Assembly: GCF_003940805.1 (NCBI RefSeq) | Contig: NZ_CP034328.1 | Location: 372,001 to 436,000 of the forward strand | DNA from: Tabrizicola piscis | Lineage (GTDB): Bacteria; Pseudomonadota; Alphaproteobacteria; Rhodobacterales; Rhodobacteraceae | Length of the DNA stretch: 64,000 nt | Reading direction: 5' to 3' | Part shown: piece by piece, positions 19,565-29,029 of the stretch | Position numbering within the stretch: the stretch's first letter is position 1 | Layout: every line of letters starts with the position of its first letter | Translations under genes and position numbers: made by a program | The notes under the pieces: model-generated | What the model was told of the DNA's origin: nothing | Database searches by the model: none | What the model saw: only the letters and a program-made list of their open reading frames with translations

Positions 19565-20755
19565 TCAGCCGATCAGGGGGCCAGAGCGGCCATAGGTCTC
19601 ATCATAGTGGCGCCGAAGCCGCATCAGCGCGATCCGCAGCACGATCTTTCCCGACCGCGCCGCCCAGCCCATCCGCTTTTCCGCAACTTCCAGCCCTTCC
19701 AGAAAGCAGCAGCAGCGCAAGGCAACGTCGCCCAGTCCCGGCCCAAGGTCCCGCAAGGCCGCGGCCACCCGGGCGCGGGCGCGGCCGGGCCCCTCGCCCA
19801 GACCGCTGTCCGGCTGAAAGCTTCCGCGGTCGCCCCCGGTCAGGAACCTGTCCCAGTTCTGGGCGACGCGGGGTCCCATCTGTGCCAGTTCGAAATCCTC
19901 GCGCAGACGTTCCGCCGCTTCCACAAGGTCCGCCTCAAGAAACGGCTTTCCGTCGCGGTCGCGTCGGCGGCCCAGCACGCCCACCGGGCTTTCCGCCATG
20001 TTGTAGCGCACACGGCGCGGGCCATCGTCGTCGATCACCGCCCGTTCGCCCCAGACCCGGTGCTGATCGCCAAAGGCCGCGCCGTCGGCCGCGCCCTGAC
20101 GGCGGCGGTCTTCCTCATCCGTCATCCGGCGCAGGGCCGCGCGACCGGCGGCGGTGATTTCGTAGGTCGAGACCCGTCCCGGCTTGCGGCAGGTGATCCA
20201 GTCCTTGAGCGTGAAGGCCTGGGCCACGCTGCGTTCCAGCACGGCCGTGCGCAGGTTGCGGCCATCCGGCATCTCGCGCAGGACGACGGCCTTTTCCATC
20301 TCGGGCGCAATCGCCATCACGGCGCCGGGTTCGGCCAGTCGGCGCAAGACGCGGCGGCCTTCGCTGGCAAGGGACTGGTCATCGCACAGCTTTGGCGCCG
20401 CGGCTGGGCTGCGGGGATGTACGGACATGGGTTGAGCTTCCTTTCGGGCTGGGTCGACGGCGATACTTTGGGAAAGACGCGATTGGGACAGACGCGACAT
20501 GGCCGACAGCGCTTCATCCATCAGCGGGTCTTCGCGACGACTTTCGAACCGGCGCACCTGACGCAGGATGGTCGAGGGGTGGAGCCCCTCGCGCCGTGCC
20601 AGGGCCCTGAGCGACGTACCGTCGTCGATATGATGCAGGTAGTGGCGCACGGCAGCTGGAAGCCAGTCAGGCAGGCTGGCGGCAGATAGCTCTGGCAATT
20701 CAGTCGTCCCGTCCTTGTCGCCACCCCGGGTCTGTTTTCGTCCAGCCTTGGACAA
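19565..20755 (-). CDS. DUF6456 domain helix-turn-helix protein
   Basis: The 396-residue protein has an N-terminal helix-turn-helix-like segment (TSLRALARREGLHPSTILRQV, near residue 50) and a C-terminal DUF6456 region (RRVRYNMAESPVGVLGRR through DLGPGLGDVALRCCCFLEGLEV). A middle winged-helix-like part (RKPGRVSTYEITAAGRAALRR) supports DNA binding. I recall this architecture as conserved in Rhodobacterales as a probable transcription regulator. It is divergent from the DUF6477 gene; a CtrA-like box lies between them. The regulated genes are unknown. Confidence 0.75.
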   Translation of the reverse strand: MSKAGRKQTRGGDKDGTTELPELSAASLPDWLPAAVRHYLHHIDDGTSLRALARREGLHPSTILRQVRRFESRREDPLMDEALSAMSRLSQSRLSQSIAVDPARKEAQPMSVHPRSPAAAPKLCDDQSLASEGRRVLRRLAEPGAVMAIAPEMEKAVVLREMPDGRNLRTAVLERSVAQAFTLKDWITCRKPGRVSTYEITAAGRAALRRMTDEEDRRRQGAADGAAFGDQHRVWGERAVIDDDGPRRVRYNMAESPVGVLGRRRDRDGKPFLEADLVEAAERLREDFELAQMGPRVAQNWDRFLTGGDRGSFQPDSGLGEGPGRARARVAAALRDLGPGLGDVALRCCCFLEGLEVAEKRMGWAARSGKIVLRIALMRLRRHYDETYGRSGPLIG

Positions 20756-20778
20756 TCACAACCTTGGGTGGAATTGGT

Positions 20779-20793
20779 TACCTGTTGGTTAAA
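20779..20793. promoter_or_regulatory. Possible CtrA box (TTAC-N7-TTAA)
   Basis: TTACCTGTTGGTTAA matches the alphaproteobacterial CtrA consensus TTAA-N7-TTAA with one mismatch. It lies in the divergent intergenic region between the DUF6456 and DUF6477 genes. The same stretch can be read as two TTGGTTA repeats 11 bases apart. Confidence 0.3.
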
Positions 20794-20922
20794 CGCTCGG
20801 TCGGTTTGAACAATTGCGCGGAATTCCTAAACTTTTCGGTAACCTCCGCGCGCTGCAATCCCGGATCACGCAACGCTGGGTTGCCCCGATGCATGATGCG
20901 CCCTCCTGAATCGGAGAGCAGA

Positions 20923-21207
20923 ATGTCAGATTTTCGCATGGTCCTTGCCAACCTGCGCCGCCCGCGCCTTTTGATGCGGGCAGCCCGCTTTGGCCTTGGC
21001 GATTACCGGCGCGAGCGGGATCTGCGGCGGCTGGTCCGCTGCGGCCTGTCGCCCGAAGAGACGGTGCCGACGTTGATGTCGGTGGAAGCAGAGCTGGAGG
21101 AGACGCGGCTCGCGGGCGATATGTCCTATTCCTGCGCGCGGCACATCGAGGTGCTGATTGCGCTTCTGGCCGAAGCGAGGCTGTTGCGCCGGGAAGGGGT
21201 TGTCTAG
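20923..21207 (+). CDS. DUF6477 family protein
   Basis: A 94-residue, basic, helical protein beginning MSDFRMVLANLRRPRLLMRA and containing GLGDYRRERDLRRLV. I recognise it as a small Rhodobacterales family (DUF6477) of unknown function. The ATG at 20923 has GGAGAG about eight bases upstream, which decides against the longer open frame. A strong terminator follows. Confidence 0.78.
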   Translation: MSDFRMVLANLRRPRLLMRAARFGLGDYRRERDLRRLVRCGLSPEETVPTLMSVEAELEETRLAGDMSYSCARHIEVLIALLAEARLLRREGVV

Positions 21208-21214
21208 GCCAAGC

Positions 21215-21240
21215 AAAAGGGGCGGAACCCCGCCCCTTTT
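21215..21240. terminator. Bidirectional rho-independent terminator
   Basis: The hairpin AAAAGGGGCGG-AACC-CCGCCCCTTTT lies between the convergent DUF6477 and mttB-like genes, with A and T runs at both ends so that it can serve either strand. Confidence 0.85.
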
Positions 21241-21262
21241 CCGGTGATGACTGCAGTCGTTC

Positions 21263-22804
21263 TTAGATGAAGGCGTCGGGCACGGCGGCTTTGCGGGTGG
21301 CAACGAAAGCCTCAAGCGCCTCGCGGGTGCCGGGGTCGATCTCGGGCGGCTGGTAGTCTGCCAGCTGCTTTTTCACCCGCTCGGCAGCCAGTGCCTGCGT
21401 GTCGCGCGCGCCTTCCTCGGCCCAGGTCTCGAAGGGCTTGTAGTCGAAGAGGTCCGACCGCCAGAACGCCGATTTGAAGTTCGACTGGGTGTGGCTGCAG
21501 CCAAGGAAATGCCCGCCCGGACCCACTTCGCGCAGCGCGTCCATCGCCTGACCGTTGGTGTCCATCATCACGCCCTGCGCCAGATGGTGCAGCGTGCCAA
21601 GCTGGTCGGCGTCCATCACGAACTTCTCATAGCTGGAAACCAGCCCACCCTCCAGCCAGCCACAGGCGTGCAGCATGAAGTTGACCCCAGCCAGCAGCGC
21701 CATGTTCAGGCTGTTGGCCGTCTCGTAAGCCGCCTGCGCGTCGGGCAGTTTCGACCCGCAGAAGCTGCCGCCCGACCGGTAGGGCAAGTTCAGCCGCCGG
21801 GCCAACTGCCCCGCGCCATAGGTGATATGCGCGGCTTCGGGTGTGCCAAAGGTCGGCGCGCCGGAGTTCATGTCGATCGAGGTGACGAAGGCGCCAAAGA
21901 TCACCGGCGCACCGGGGCGCACCAGCTGGGAATAGGCCACGCCCGCCAGCACCTCGGCCAGAACCTGCGTCAGCGTGCCTGCCACCGTGACAGGCGCCAT
22001 GGCACCACCGACGATGAACGGGCTGATGATCGCCGCCTGATTGGCCTTCGCATAAACCTCAAGCGCGCCCATCATGATGCCGTCAAAGGTCAGGGGCGAG
22101 TTGATGTTGATGAGGGAGGTCATCACCGTGTTCTGGTCAACGAAGGCGTCGCCGAACAGGATCTTGGACATCGTCACCGAATCTTCGGCCCGGCTGGGTT
22201 CGGTGACCGACCCCATATAGGGCTTGTCCGACAGGACCATGTGGGCAAGCAGCATGTCCAGATGGCGCTTGTTCACCGGGATGTCGGTCGGCTCGCAGAC
22301 CGTGCCGCCGGAATGGTGCAGCCATTTCGACATGTAGCCCAGCTTCACGAAGTTCTGGAAATCCTCCAGCGTCGCATAGCGCCGCCCGCCTTCGGCATCG
22401 CGCACGAAGGGCGGGCCATAGACCGGGGCAAGCACCAGATTACGGCCGCCAACCTCGACGTTACGCTCCGGGTTGCGGGCATGCTGGGTGAAACTGGAGG
22501 GGGCCGTCGCGCAGAGTTTCCGCGCCAGACCGCGCGGGATATGCACCCGCTCGCCCTTCACATCGGCACCTGCCGCACGCCACAGGTCCAGCGCACCGGG
22601 GTTCTCGACGAAGTTGACGCCAATCTCTTCCAGAACCGTTTCCGCGTTCCATTCGATGATCTGCAGCGCCTCTTCGTTCAGGATCTCGAAGTTCGGGATG
22701 TTGCGCTGGATGAAGCGGGCGCTTTCAAAACTGACCGCTGTCCGTTCGGCCCGGCGAGTGGCCCCGCCCCCGCTGCGCGCCCTGCGTCCTGCCACTTCGT
22801 TCAT
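21263..22804 (-). CDS. MttB-family corrinoid methyltransferase (non-pyrrolysine)
   Basis: The 513-residue protein belongs to the trimethylamine methyltransferase (MttB, COG5598) superfamily. Segments include [57 protein letters not shown] and the late [16 protein letters not shown]. The frame is continuous with no in-frame TAG, so it is the non-pyrrolysine type, like MtgB (glycine betaine:corrinoid methyltransferase). The methylated substrate is probably a quaternary or tertiary amine. No corrinoid protein or reductive activase gene is adjacent. It is divergent from guaA. Confidence 0.87.
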   Translation of the reverse strand: MNEVAGRRARSGGGATRRAERTAVSFESARFIQRNIPNFEILNEEALQIIEWNAETVLEEIGVNFVENPGALDLWRAAGADVKGERVHIPRGLARKLCATAPSSFTQHARNPERNVEVGGRNLVLAPVYGPPFVRDAEGGRRYATLEDFQNFVKLGYMSKWLHHSGGTVCEPTDIPVNKRHLDMLLAHMVLSDKPYMGSVTEPSRAEDSVTMSKILFGDAFVDQNTVMTSLININSPLTFDGIMMGALEVYAKANQAAIISPFIVGGAMAPVTVAGTLTQVLAEVLAGVAYSQLVRPGAPVIFGAFVTSIDMNSGAPTFGTPEAAHITYGAGQLARRLNLPYRSGGSFCGSKLPDAQAAYETANSLNMALLAGVNFMLHACGWLEGGLVSSYEKFVMDADQLGTLHHLAQGVMMDTNGQAMDALREVGPGGHFLGCSHTQSNFKSAFWRSDLFDYKPFETWAEEGARDTQALAAERVKKQLADYQPPEIDPGTREALEAFVATRKAAVPDAFI

Positions 22805-22917
22805 GTCCGCCTCCGATCCGGTTTGCCGTCCTTATGCCGCCAAACCGCTGCGCCCCGCGCCCCGTTTCCGTCGCCTGCGAACCAAAAGCGACACGCGACA
22901 CCCCGGAAAACGACCAG

Positions 22918-22970
22918 CATTTGCTCTTTGGAAAATACTCCACGGGGGTTTGGGGGTGTGAAACCCCCAA
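22918..22970. repeat. Dispersed intergenic repeat, copy 1
   Basis: The sequence CATTTGCTCTTTGGAAAATACTCC is followed by a G-rich stretch and a hairpin TGGGGGT-GTGAA-ACCCCCA at 22951-22969. It is related to copies near 32478, 42857 and 44395. It lies between divergent mttB-like and guaA genes. Confidence 0.7.
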
Positions 22971-23023
22971 TTCCGACCTCTGCCACCCCTTGCGCGGGAA
23001 GAAGCCTCGCGCTACGCGGGCGC

Positions 23024-24598
23024 ATGACCCAGGCACATGACCGTCTTCTCATCATCGACTTCGGCAGCCAGGTGACGCAGCTGATCGCGCGCCGCCTGCG
23101 TGAGTTGAATGTCTATTGCGAAATCCACCCTTACAACCGCGTGGATGACGCCTTCCTTCAGGCCTTTGCCCCCAAGGCGGTGATCTTCTCGGGTGGTCCG
23201 GCCAGTGTCTATTGGGACAATGCCCCGATGCCGCCCAAGGGCGTGTTCGACATGGGCGTCCCGATCCTTGGCATCTGCTATGGCCAGCAGGTGATGATGC
23301 AATGCCTTGGCGGCCATGTCGAAGGCGGCCATGGCACTGCCGAGTTCGGCAAGGCTTTCGTCACGCCAACCGCTCTGACGCATCCCTTCCTGGCGGGCTG
23401 GTTCCCGCCCGAGGCCGGACCGCTGGCGCAGGAACAGGTGTGGATGTCGCACGGCGACCACGTCTCGAAGATCGCGCCGGGGTTCAACGTCTACGGTACC
23501 TCGCCCAACGCGCCCTTTGCCATCACCGCTGACCCGACCCGCCACTTCTACGCCGTCCAGTTCCACCCTGAGGTCCACCACACCCCAAAGGGCGCGCAGC
23601 TTTACGAAAACTTCGTGCGTCTGGCCGGCTTCAAGGGCGACTGGACGATGGGCGCCTACCGGGAAGAGGCGATCCGCAAGATCCGCGAGCAGGTGGGCGA
23701 CGCCAAGGTGATCTGCGGCCTGTCGGGCGGGGTGGATTCGTCCGTGGCCGCGGTGCTGATCCATGAAGCGATCGGGGACCAGCTGACTTGCGTCTTCGTC
23801 GATCACGGCCTGCTGCGGCTGGGTGAGGCCGAACAGGTTCTGAGCATGTTCCGCGACACCTACAACATCCCGCTGATCCACGCCGACGAATCCGACCTGT
23901 TCCTTGGCGCGCTGGAGGGGGTTTCCGACCCCGAGGTCAAGCGCAAGACCATCGGCCGGTTGTTCATCGACGTGTTCCAGAAACACGCCACCGCCGTTGG
24001 GGGGGCGAAGTTTCTGGCGCAAGGCACGCTTTATCCCGACGTGATCGAAAGCGTTTCGTTCAGTGGCGGTCCCTCGGTCACGATCAAGAGCCACCACAAT
24101 GTCGGCGGCCTGCCGGAAAAGATGGGCCTCAAGCTTGTCGAACCCCTGCGCGAGCTTTTCAAGGATGAGGTCCGCGCCTTGGGCCGCGAATTGGGGCTAC
24201 CCGACAGCTTCATCGGCCGTCACCCGTTCCCCGGCCCCGGCCTTGCGATCCGCTGCCCGGGTGAGATCACGACCGAAAAGCTGGACATCCTGCGCCGCGC
24301 CGATGCGGTCTATATCGACCAGATCAGGAAACACGGTCTTTACGATGAAATCTGGCAAGCTTTCGCCGCGATCCTGCCGATGAAGACGGTGGGCGTCATG
24401 GGCGACGGGCGCACCTATGATTATGCGCTGGCGCTGCGGGCGGTGACCAGCGTTGACGGGATGACGGCGGATTACTACCCCTTCACCCATGATTTCCTTG
24501 GCGAAACCGCCACAAGGATCATCAACGAAGTCAAGGGCATCAACCGCGTGTTCTATGACTGCACGTCAAAGCCGCCGGGGACGATCGAGCTGGAGTGA
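23024..24598 (+). CDS. guaA: GMP synthase (glutamine-hydrolysing)
   Basis: GuaA aminates XMP to GMP. The 524-residue protein has an N-terminal class I glutamine amidotransferase domain with nucleophile C85 (GICYGQQ) and the His/Glu pair in [12 protein letters not shown]-loop ATP pyrophosphatase domain ([16 protein letters not shown]) and the C-terminal dimerisation domain ending KPPGTIELE follow. The start at 23024 gives the usual N-terminus; the 500-codon extension upstream is antisense to the mttB-like gene. Confidence 0.98.
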   Translation: MTQAHDRLLIIDFGSQVTQLIARRLRELNVYCEIHPYNRVDDAFLQAFAPKAVIFSGGPASVYWDNAPMPPKGVFDMGVPILGICYGQQVMMQCLGGHVEGGHGTAEFGKAFVTPTALTHPFLAGWFPPEAGPLAQEQVWMSHGDHVSKIAPGFNVYGTSPNAPFAITADPTRHFYAVQFHPEVHHTPKGAQLYENFVRLAGFKGDWTMGAYREEAIRKIREQVGDAKVICGLSGGVDSSVAAVLIHEAIGDQLTCVFVDHGLLRLGEAEQVLSMFRDTYNIPLIHADESDLFLGALEGVSDPEVKRKTIGRLFIDVFQKHATAVGGAKFLAQGTLYPDVIESVSFSGGPSVTIKSHHNVGGLPEKMGLKLVEPLRELFKDEVRALGRELGLPDSFIGRHPFPGPGLAIRCPGEITTEKLDILRRADAVYIDQIRKHGLYDEIWQAFAAILPMKTVGVMGDGRTYDYALALRAVTSVDGMTADYYPFTHDFLGETATRIINEVKGINRVFYDCTSKPPGTIELE

Positions 24599-24620
24599 TC
24601 GTCGTCCCGCGGTCGCGCTA

Positions 24621-24646
24621 GACCTGCCGACCGTTTCCGGCAGGTC
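24621..24646. terminator. Possible terminator hairpin between convergent genes
   Basis: The inverted repeat GACCTGCCG / CGGCAGGTC (9-bp stem, 8-base loop) lies 22 bases after the guaA stop and before the nitroreductase stop. It has no clear T run, so rho-independent activity is uncertain. Confidence 0.45.
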
Positions 24647-24660
24647 GCCACAGAAGCCGA

Positions 24661-25254
24661 CTAGAACCGCCCACGAACCGCCGTTTCGGTCAAAGACCGG
24701 CGCTGGCTGGCGACTTCGCGCGCGCGCAGGCCTTCCGGCAATTGCTCCGCCGCGCCCTGATAGCCAAGGGCCACCACCGCATGCAGGCTGTGACCTTCGG
24801 GCAGTGCCACCGCAGCGGCCGTGGCAGCGACGTCAAAGCCCCCCATCGCGTGGGCGACAAGACCCATCGACTGCGCCTGCAGGGCCATGCTCATCCACGC
24901 GGCCCCAGCGTCGAACGTGGCCCAGCGGTTGGCCGCTTCCGTGCCGTCTTTGCCCATGGCAAAGTCCTTTGACGCGACCACCACAAGCGCTGCCGCCCTG
25001 CCCGCCCAGTCGCGGTTGAACGGTGCCAGCGCGTCATGGATCGCCTGAAATCCGGCATCGCCGCGCAGCGCCCAGACAAAGCGCGCCGGTTGATGGTTTG
25101 ATGCCGAGGGTGCCCAACGGGCGGCTTCCAGCACGGTCAGCACATCGCCTTCGGCAAGCGTACGGTCACTGAATGACCGCGGCGACCAGCGCGACAGAAA
25201 CTGTTCCGCGACCGGATGGTCAGGCTGGCGGCCACGGACAAGATCAAGCGACAT
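24661..25254 (-). CDS. Nitroreductase family protein
   Basis: A 197-residue FMN-dependent oxidoreductase of the nitroreductase fold. Motifs are FLSRWSPRSFSDRTL (phosphate-binding Arg/Ser), ARWAPSASNHQPARFVWAL and the C-terminal ALGYQGAAEQLPEGLRARE. The ATG at 25254 (MSLDLVRGR) is preferred over the upstream start at 25365, which would add 37 unconserved residues. The physiological substrate is unknown. Confidence 0.88.
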   Translation of the reverse strand: MSLDLVRGRQPDHPVAEQFLSRWSPRSFSDRTLAEGDVLTVLEAARWAPSASNHQPARFVWALRGDAGFQAIHDALAPFNRDWAGRAAALVVVASKDFAMGKDGTEAANRWATFDAGAAWMSMALQAQSMGLVAHAMGGFDVAATAAAVALPEGHSLHAVVALGYQGAAEQLPEGLRAREVASQRRSLTETAVRGRF

Positions 25255-25474
25255 CAGATGTTCCTTCGTGTCGGTCGTCAGATCGACAACCGTAACGTTG
25301 AGGTAGGTCGCAAAGCCCAGAAGGCCAATGGTCGCCCGCCGCAGGCCATCTGTTTGCCGGTGCACAGGCCCCAGCCCCCGACTGGGCCCGATGAGGTCTG
25401 GGAAGGAATAGCTGACTTACGCCCCTGCCCTGCCCAAGCTAGTCCTGCGCCGGTCACCCCAATGGAGGCCAAAG

Positions 25475-25879
25475 ATGCGCCACACCCTGCCCGCCACGCT
25501 TATCGCCTGTTTTTTGGCAACCAGTGCCCATGCCGGGTGCAGGGAGAACTTTGCCGTCCTTGGTCTGCCGCTGCTCAGCCAGATCGAATACCGCACGCAG
25601 GAAACCTATCGGGGCCTGGGCCAGACCACTGCCGCCAAGCGCATCGCCGCGCGGCTGCAAGCCGAAGGCTATGCCCGCGTCCGCCGCTCGGGAGGTGTGG
25701 TGACGGCCTTGCAGGAAACCTCAGGCTCTGGCCGCCCGCAGGAATTGCGCTTCATCATCACCGAAAAGTCGGGAAAAACGACGATCGAGGCGATCTTCAC
25801 CATCCAGCAGGGTCAGGTCGCCCAGAACCGCGTGGTGCGCAATGAACTCTGCCGCTTGATCGGGACTGCCGCGGGCTGA
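25475..25879 (+). CDS. Secreted hypothetical protein
   Basis: A 134-residue protein with a clear signal peptide (HTLPATLIACFLATSAHA) and a mature domain with two Cys (GCRENF; NELCRL) that could form one disulfide. A charged helical middle (TAAKRIAARLQAEGYARV) is followed by beta-rich sequence. I do not recognise the family. It precedes the EamA transporter by 46 bases, on the same strand. Confidence 0.65.
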   Translation: MRHTLPATLIACFLATSAHAGCRENFAVLGLPLLSQIEYRTQETYRGLGQTTAAKRIAARLQAEGYARVRRSGGVVTALQETSGSGRPQELRFIITEKSGKTTIEAIFTIQQGQVAQNRVVRNELCRLIGTAAG

Positions 25880-25925
25880 CCGGCCACACTGGACAAACGT
25901 CGCGGCGGGCGGCAAGTCTGGCGCG

Positions 25926-26834
25926 ATGAGCACGCCCGACAGCCCCCCGCACCGACCTTTGGCCGCCGCCCTGTGGATGATCGGGGCGATTGCGGCGTTC
26001 TCTTCGATGGCCGTGGCCACGCGCCAGATCAACGGCGCGCATGACACGTTCGAAATCCTTGCCTATCGGTCGATGATCGGCTGGGCGATTGTTGTGGCGG
26101 TTGCAGCAGCCATGGGCCAGTTGCGGCGGATCCGCACCGACCGGCTGGGCAGCCACGTAGTGCGCAATGTGTTCCACTTTTCCGGCCAAGCGCTGTGGTT
26201 CTGGGCGATCACCATGATCCCGCTGGCGCAGGTCTTCGCGCTGGAGTTCACCTCGCCGATCTGGGTGATCCTGCTGTCGCCGCTGGTGCTGGGGGAACAG
26301 CTGACCCGCCGCAAGCTCTTGGCGGCGGCCTTCGGGTTCTGCGGCATTCTGATCGTCGCAAGGCCCGATTTCGGCCAGCTTGACCTTGGCGTCGTGGCCG
26401 CGACCGGTGCCGCCTTCTTCTTTGCCGCCACCACGCTGATGACCAAAGCCCTGACCAAGGGCGAGGCGATTGTCGGCATCCTGTTCTGGCTGACGCTGAT
26501 GCAGGCGGTGTTCGGGTCCGTCGCCATGTTGGCCGACGGCCAAGTGGCGCTGCCCACGCTGGCCACCCTGCCATGGCTGACGCTGATCGGCATCGCGGGC
26601 GTCACGGCCCATCTGTGCCTGACCTCGGCCCTGTCACTGGCCCCTGCAAGCACCGTCGTGCCGGTGGACTTTGCCCGCCTGCCCGTCATCGCCGCCATCG
26701 GGGCGATCTTTTACGCCGAACCGGTCGAGGCGACGCTGTTCGTCGGGGCTGGGCTGATCTTTCTTGGGATCTGGATCAACCTGCGGGGAAACGTCTCATC
26801 CTTGCCACAGGCGATTTCCGTCACAAAACCGTGA
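25926..26834 (+). CDS. EamA/DMT-superfamily transporter
   Basis: A 302-residue inner-membrane protein with ten predicted hydrophobic segments in two EamA repeats. The first contains SMIGWAIVVAVAAAMG and ALWFWAITMIPLAQVFALEF; the second begins near GVVAATGAAFFFAATTLMTK. Such proteins export metabolites or amino acids; the substrate is unknown. A short gap containing no obvious hairpin separates it from the next gene. Confidence 0.87.
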   Translation: MSTPDSPPHRPLAAALWMIGAIAAFSSMAVATRQINGAHDTFEILAYRSMIGWAIVVAVAAAMGQLRRIRTDRLGSHVVRNVFHFSGQALWFWAITMIPLAQVFALEFTSPIWVILLSPLVLGEQLTRRKLLAAAFGFCGILIVARPDFGQLDLGVVAATGAAFFFAATTLMTKALTKGEAIVGILFWLTLMQAVFGSVAMLADGQVALPTLATLPWLTLIGIAGVTAHLCLTSALSLAPASTVVPVDFARLPVIAAIGAIFYAEPVEATLFVGAGLIFLGIWINLRGNVSSLPQAISVTKP

Positions 26835-26906
26835 CGCCGCGTCATTGATTGACCGGGGTCACCCCTACACATAGCGTTCTGTGCAGGGAAAATCCTTTAT
26901 CCGGGG

Positions 26907-28013
26907 ATGAGGAAAATGAAACGCATACTGACATCGGCGGCCGCCTTGGCCGCAGCGGTTACAACCGCAAACGCAGGCGGGGTCGAGCGGTCGGTTCAGT
27001 CTGTGGCCATCCTGTTCGAACAGGGTCGCTATGCCGAACTGAGCTTTGGGACCTTCTCACCCGACGTCAGCGGCAGCGTTGGCCCCGGCGGTGCGCTGCG
27101 GTCGGGCGACATGTCGTCGACCTACAATACGGCCAGCTTTGGCTACAAGATGGCGATCAACGACAATCTGGACTTTGCGCTGATCCTTGACCAGCCCATC
27201 GGCGCCGACGTGTCCTATCCGCGCAGCAGCGGCTACCCGCTGCAGGGCACGACCGCAGACCTAAGCTCCAGCGCGATCACCGGTCTGATGCGCTATCGGT
27301 TTGAAAACAACGTCTCGGTCATCGGTGGTCTGCGGGCGCAATCGGTGAAGGGAACGGTGAACATCATTGCACCGGGCCTTGGTCTGGCCAACTATGGCCT
27401 TGAAACCAGCCGCGAGATGGATTTCGGCTATGTCGTCGGCATCGCGTGGGAAAAGCCGGAAATCGCCGCCCGCATCGCGCTGACCTACAATTCAGCCATC
27501 ACGCACGACCTGGATTCGACCGAAACCGGCCTGGCGCTCATTCCGCTGAACGGGTCTTTTGAGACCGAGGTGCCGCAATCGGTGAACCTGGAATTCCAGA
27601 CCGGTATTGCCGAGGACACGCTGCTGTTCGGGTCGATCCGCTGGGTTGAATGGTCCGCCTTCGACATCTCGCCCCCGATCTACAGCGGCCCCGGTGTCGT
27701 GGGCGAACCGCTGGTCAGCTATGCCAGCAACCGGGTGACCTACAATCTGGGCATCGGACGTCGGTTCAACGAAAACTGGTCCGGCGCCATCACTGTCGGC
27801 TATGAAGACGCCGATGGCGAAGTGACAGGCAACCTTGGCCCGACCGATGGTTTCGCCAGCGTGGGCCTTGCCGCAACCTACACCTTGGACAAGCTGAAGA
27901 TCACCGGCGGCATCCGCTATGTCGACATCGGGGATGCGACGACCTCGATCGGCGCGAACTTCGAAGGCAACAGCGGCGTCGGCGTCGGCATCCGCGTCGG
28001 CTATACGTTCTGA
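26907..28013 (+). CDS. Outer-membrane protein, OmpP1/FadL/TodX family
   Basis: The 368-residue protein has a signal peptide (ILTSAAALAAAVTTANA) and alternating beta-strand sequence ending in an aromatic residue (RVGYTF), as expected for an outer-membrane barrel. It aligns by eye with the FadL/OmpP1 family, which passes long-chain fatty acids or other hydrophobic compounds, although it is shorter than E. coli FadL. A strong terminator follows. Confidence 0.85.
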   Translation: MRKMKRILTSAAALAAAVTTANAGGVERSVQSVAILFEQGRYAELSFGTFSPDVSGSVGPGGALRSGDMSSTYNTASFGYKMAINDNLDFALILDQPIGADVSYPRSSGYPLQGTTADLSSSAITGLMRYRFENNVSVIGGLRAQSVKGTVNIIAPGLGLANYGLETSREMDFGYVVGIAWEKPEIAARIALTYNSAITHDLDSTETGLALIPLNGSFETEVPQSVNLEFQTGIAEDTLLFGSIRWVEWSAFDISPPIYSGPGVVGEPLVSYASNRVTYNLGIGRRFNENWSGAITVGYEDADGEVTGNLGPTDGFASVGLAATYTLDKLKITGGIRYVDIGDATTSIGANFEGNSGVGVGIRVGYTF

Positions 28014-28034
28014 TCCTGCCTGGCTGACACTCCA

Positions 28035-28065
28035 AACCCCGCCCCTTCATCCGGGCGGGGTTTTT
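28035..28065 (+). terminator. Rho-independent terminator
   Basis: AAACCCCGCCC ... GGGCGGGGTTTTT forms a GC-rich stem followed by a T run, 22 bases after the OmpP1/FadL-like gene stop. Confidence 0.88.
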
Positions 28066-28117
28066 CGTTGTCTTGGCCCATGGGCGCGGCTAACACGGGG
28101 GCCGAAGAGGTGACGCG

Positions 28118-28978
28118 ATGATCCATCAGACCGGCAAGGACTATCTGGCCGCGCCGCGCAAGCGGGTGCTCCTGTACGGCATGTCGGGCTTGGGCAAGAC
28201 CCATCTGGCCACCATGCTGCGCGATCAGGGGTCTTGGTTCCACTATTCGGTCGATTACCGGATCGGCACGCGCTACATGAACGAATTCATCGCTGACAAC
28301 TTCAAGCGCGAGGCGATGAAGGTTCCGCTGCTGCGCGAACTTCTGATGACTGACAGCGTCTACATCGCGTCAAACATCACCTTCAACAACTTGGCCCCGC
28401 TGTCGACCTACCTTGGCAAGCCGGGCGATCCCGCCAAGGGGGGCGTGCCCTTCGCCGAATACATGAAGCGGCAGGATCAGCACCGCCAGGCCGAGATTGC
28501 CGCGATGCTGGACACCGCCCATTTTATGGAACGCGCGGACGAAATCTACGGCTATCCGAACTTTGTCTGCGACACCTCCGGTTCGATCTGCGAGGTGGTG
28601 GACCCCGATGACGCGGCCGACCCGGTGATGCGGCAACTGTCCGAAACACTGCTGCTGGTCTGGATCGAGGGGTCAAATGACCACACGGCCGAGCTTGTCC
28701 GCCGCTTTGACCGCGCGCCAAAGCCGATGTACTACCAGCCGGACTTTCTTCATGCGATGTGGGAGGAATATCGCGCAACCCATTCCGTCAGCGAGGAAAC
28801 CTGCGACCCCGACCACTTCGTCCGCTGGACCTATGCCCGCGCCCTTGCGCACCGCCAGCCGCGCTATGCCGCGATGGCGCGCTGGGGGGTGTCCGTCACG
28901 GCGGAAGAGGTGGCCATGGTCAAGGACGCCGCCGGCTTTGATGCGCTGATCGCCCGGGCCATCGACCGCAAGGCTTGA
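28118..28978 (+). CDS. P-loop ATPase of unknown function
   Basis: The 286-residue protein has a Walker A motif, GMSGLGKTH, at residues 21-29. The following sequence suggests a nucleotide-kinase-like fold, with an acidic hhhWIEGSND strand in the middle that may be Walker B. The rest (YYQPDFLHAMWEEYRAT, DPDHFVRWTYARALAHR) is not from a family I can name. It is 51 bases upstream of metA on the same strand, and its product may act in the same operon. Confidence 0.75.
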   Translation: MIHQTGKDYLAAPRKRVLLYGMSGLGKTHLATMLRDQGSWFHYSVDYRIGTRYMNEFIADNFKREAMKVPLLRELLMTDSVYIASNITFNNLAPLSTYLGKPGDPAKGGVPFAEYMKRQDQHRQAEIAAMLDTAHFMERADEIYGYPNFVCDTSGSICEVVDPDDAADPVMRQLSETLLLVWIEGSNDHTAELVRRFDRAPKPMYYQPDFLHAMWEEYRATHSVSEETCDPDHFVRWTYARALAHRQPRYAAMARWGVSVTAEEVAMVKDAAGFDALIARAIDRKA

Positions 28979-29029
28979 AGCCGCTGGAAGCCTCGCATAC
29001 CTACGCCCCCTTCAAGGAACCGACCCGAC

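Noticed and set aside
21491..23023. Long N-terminal extension of the guaA frame
   Set aside because: It lies antisense to the mttB-like gene; GuaA begins normally at 23024.
28979..29029. SAM riboswitch before metA
   Set aside because: The 51-base leader is short and does not show the SAM-II or SAM/SAH core words as I know them.
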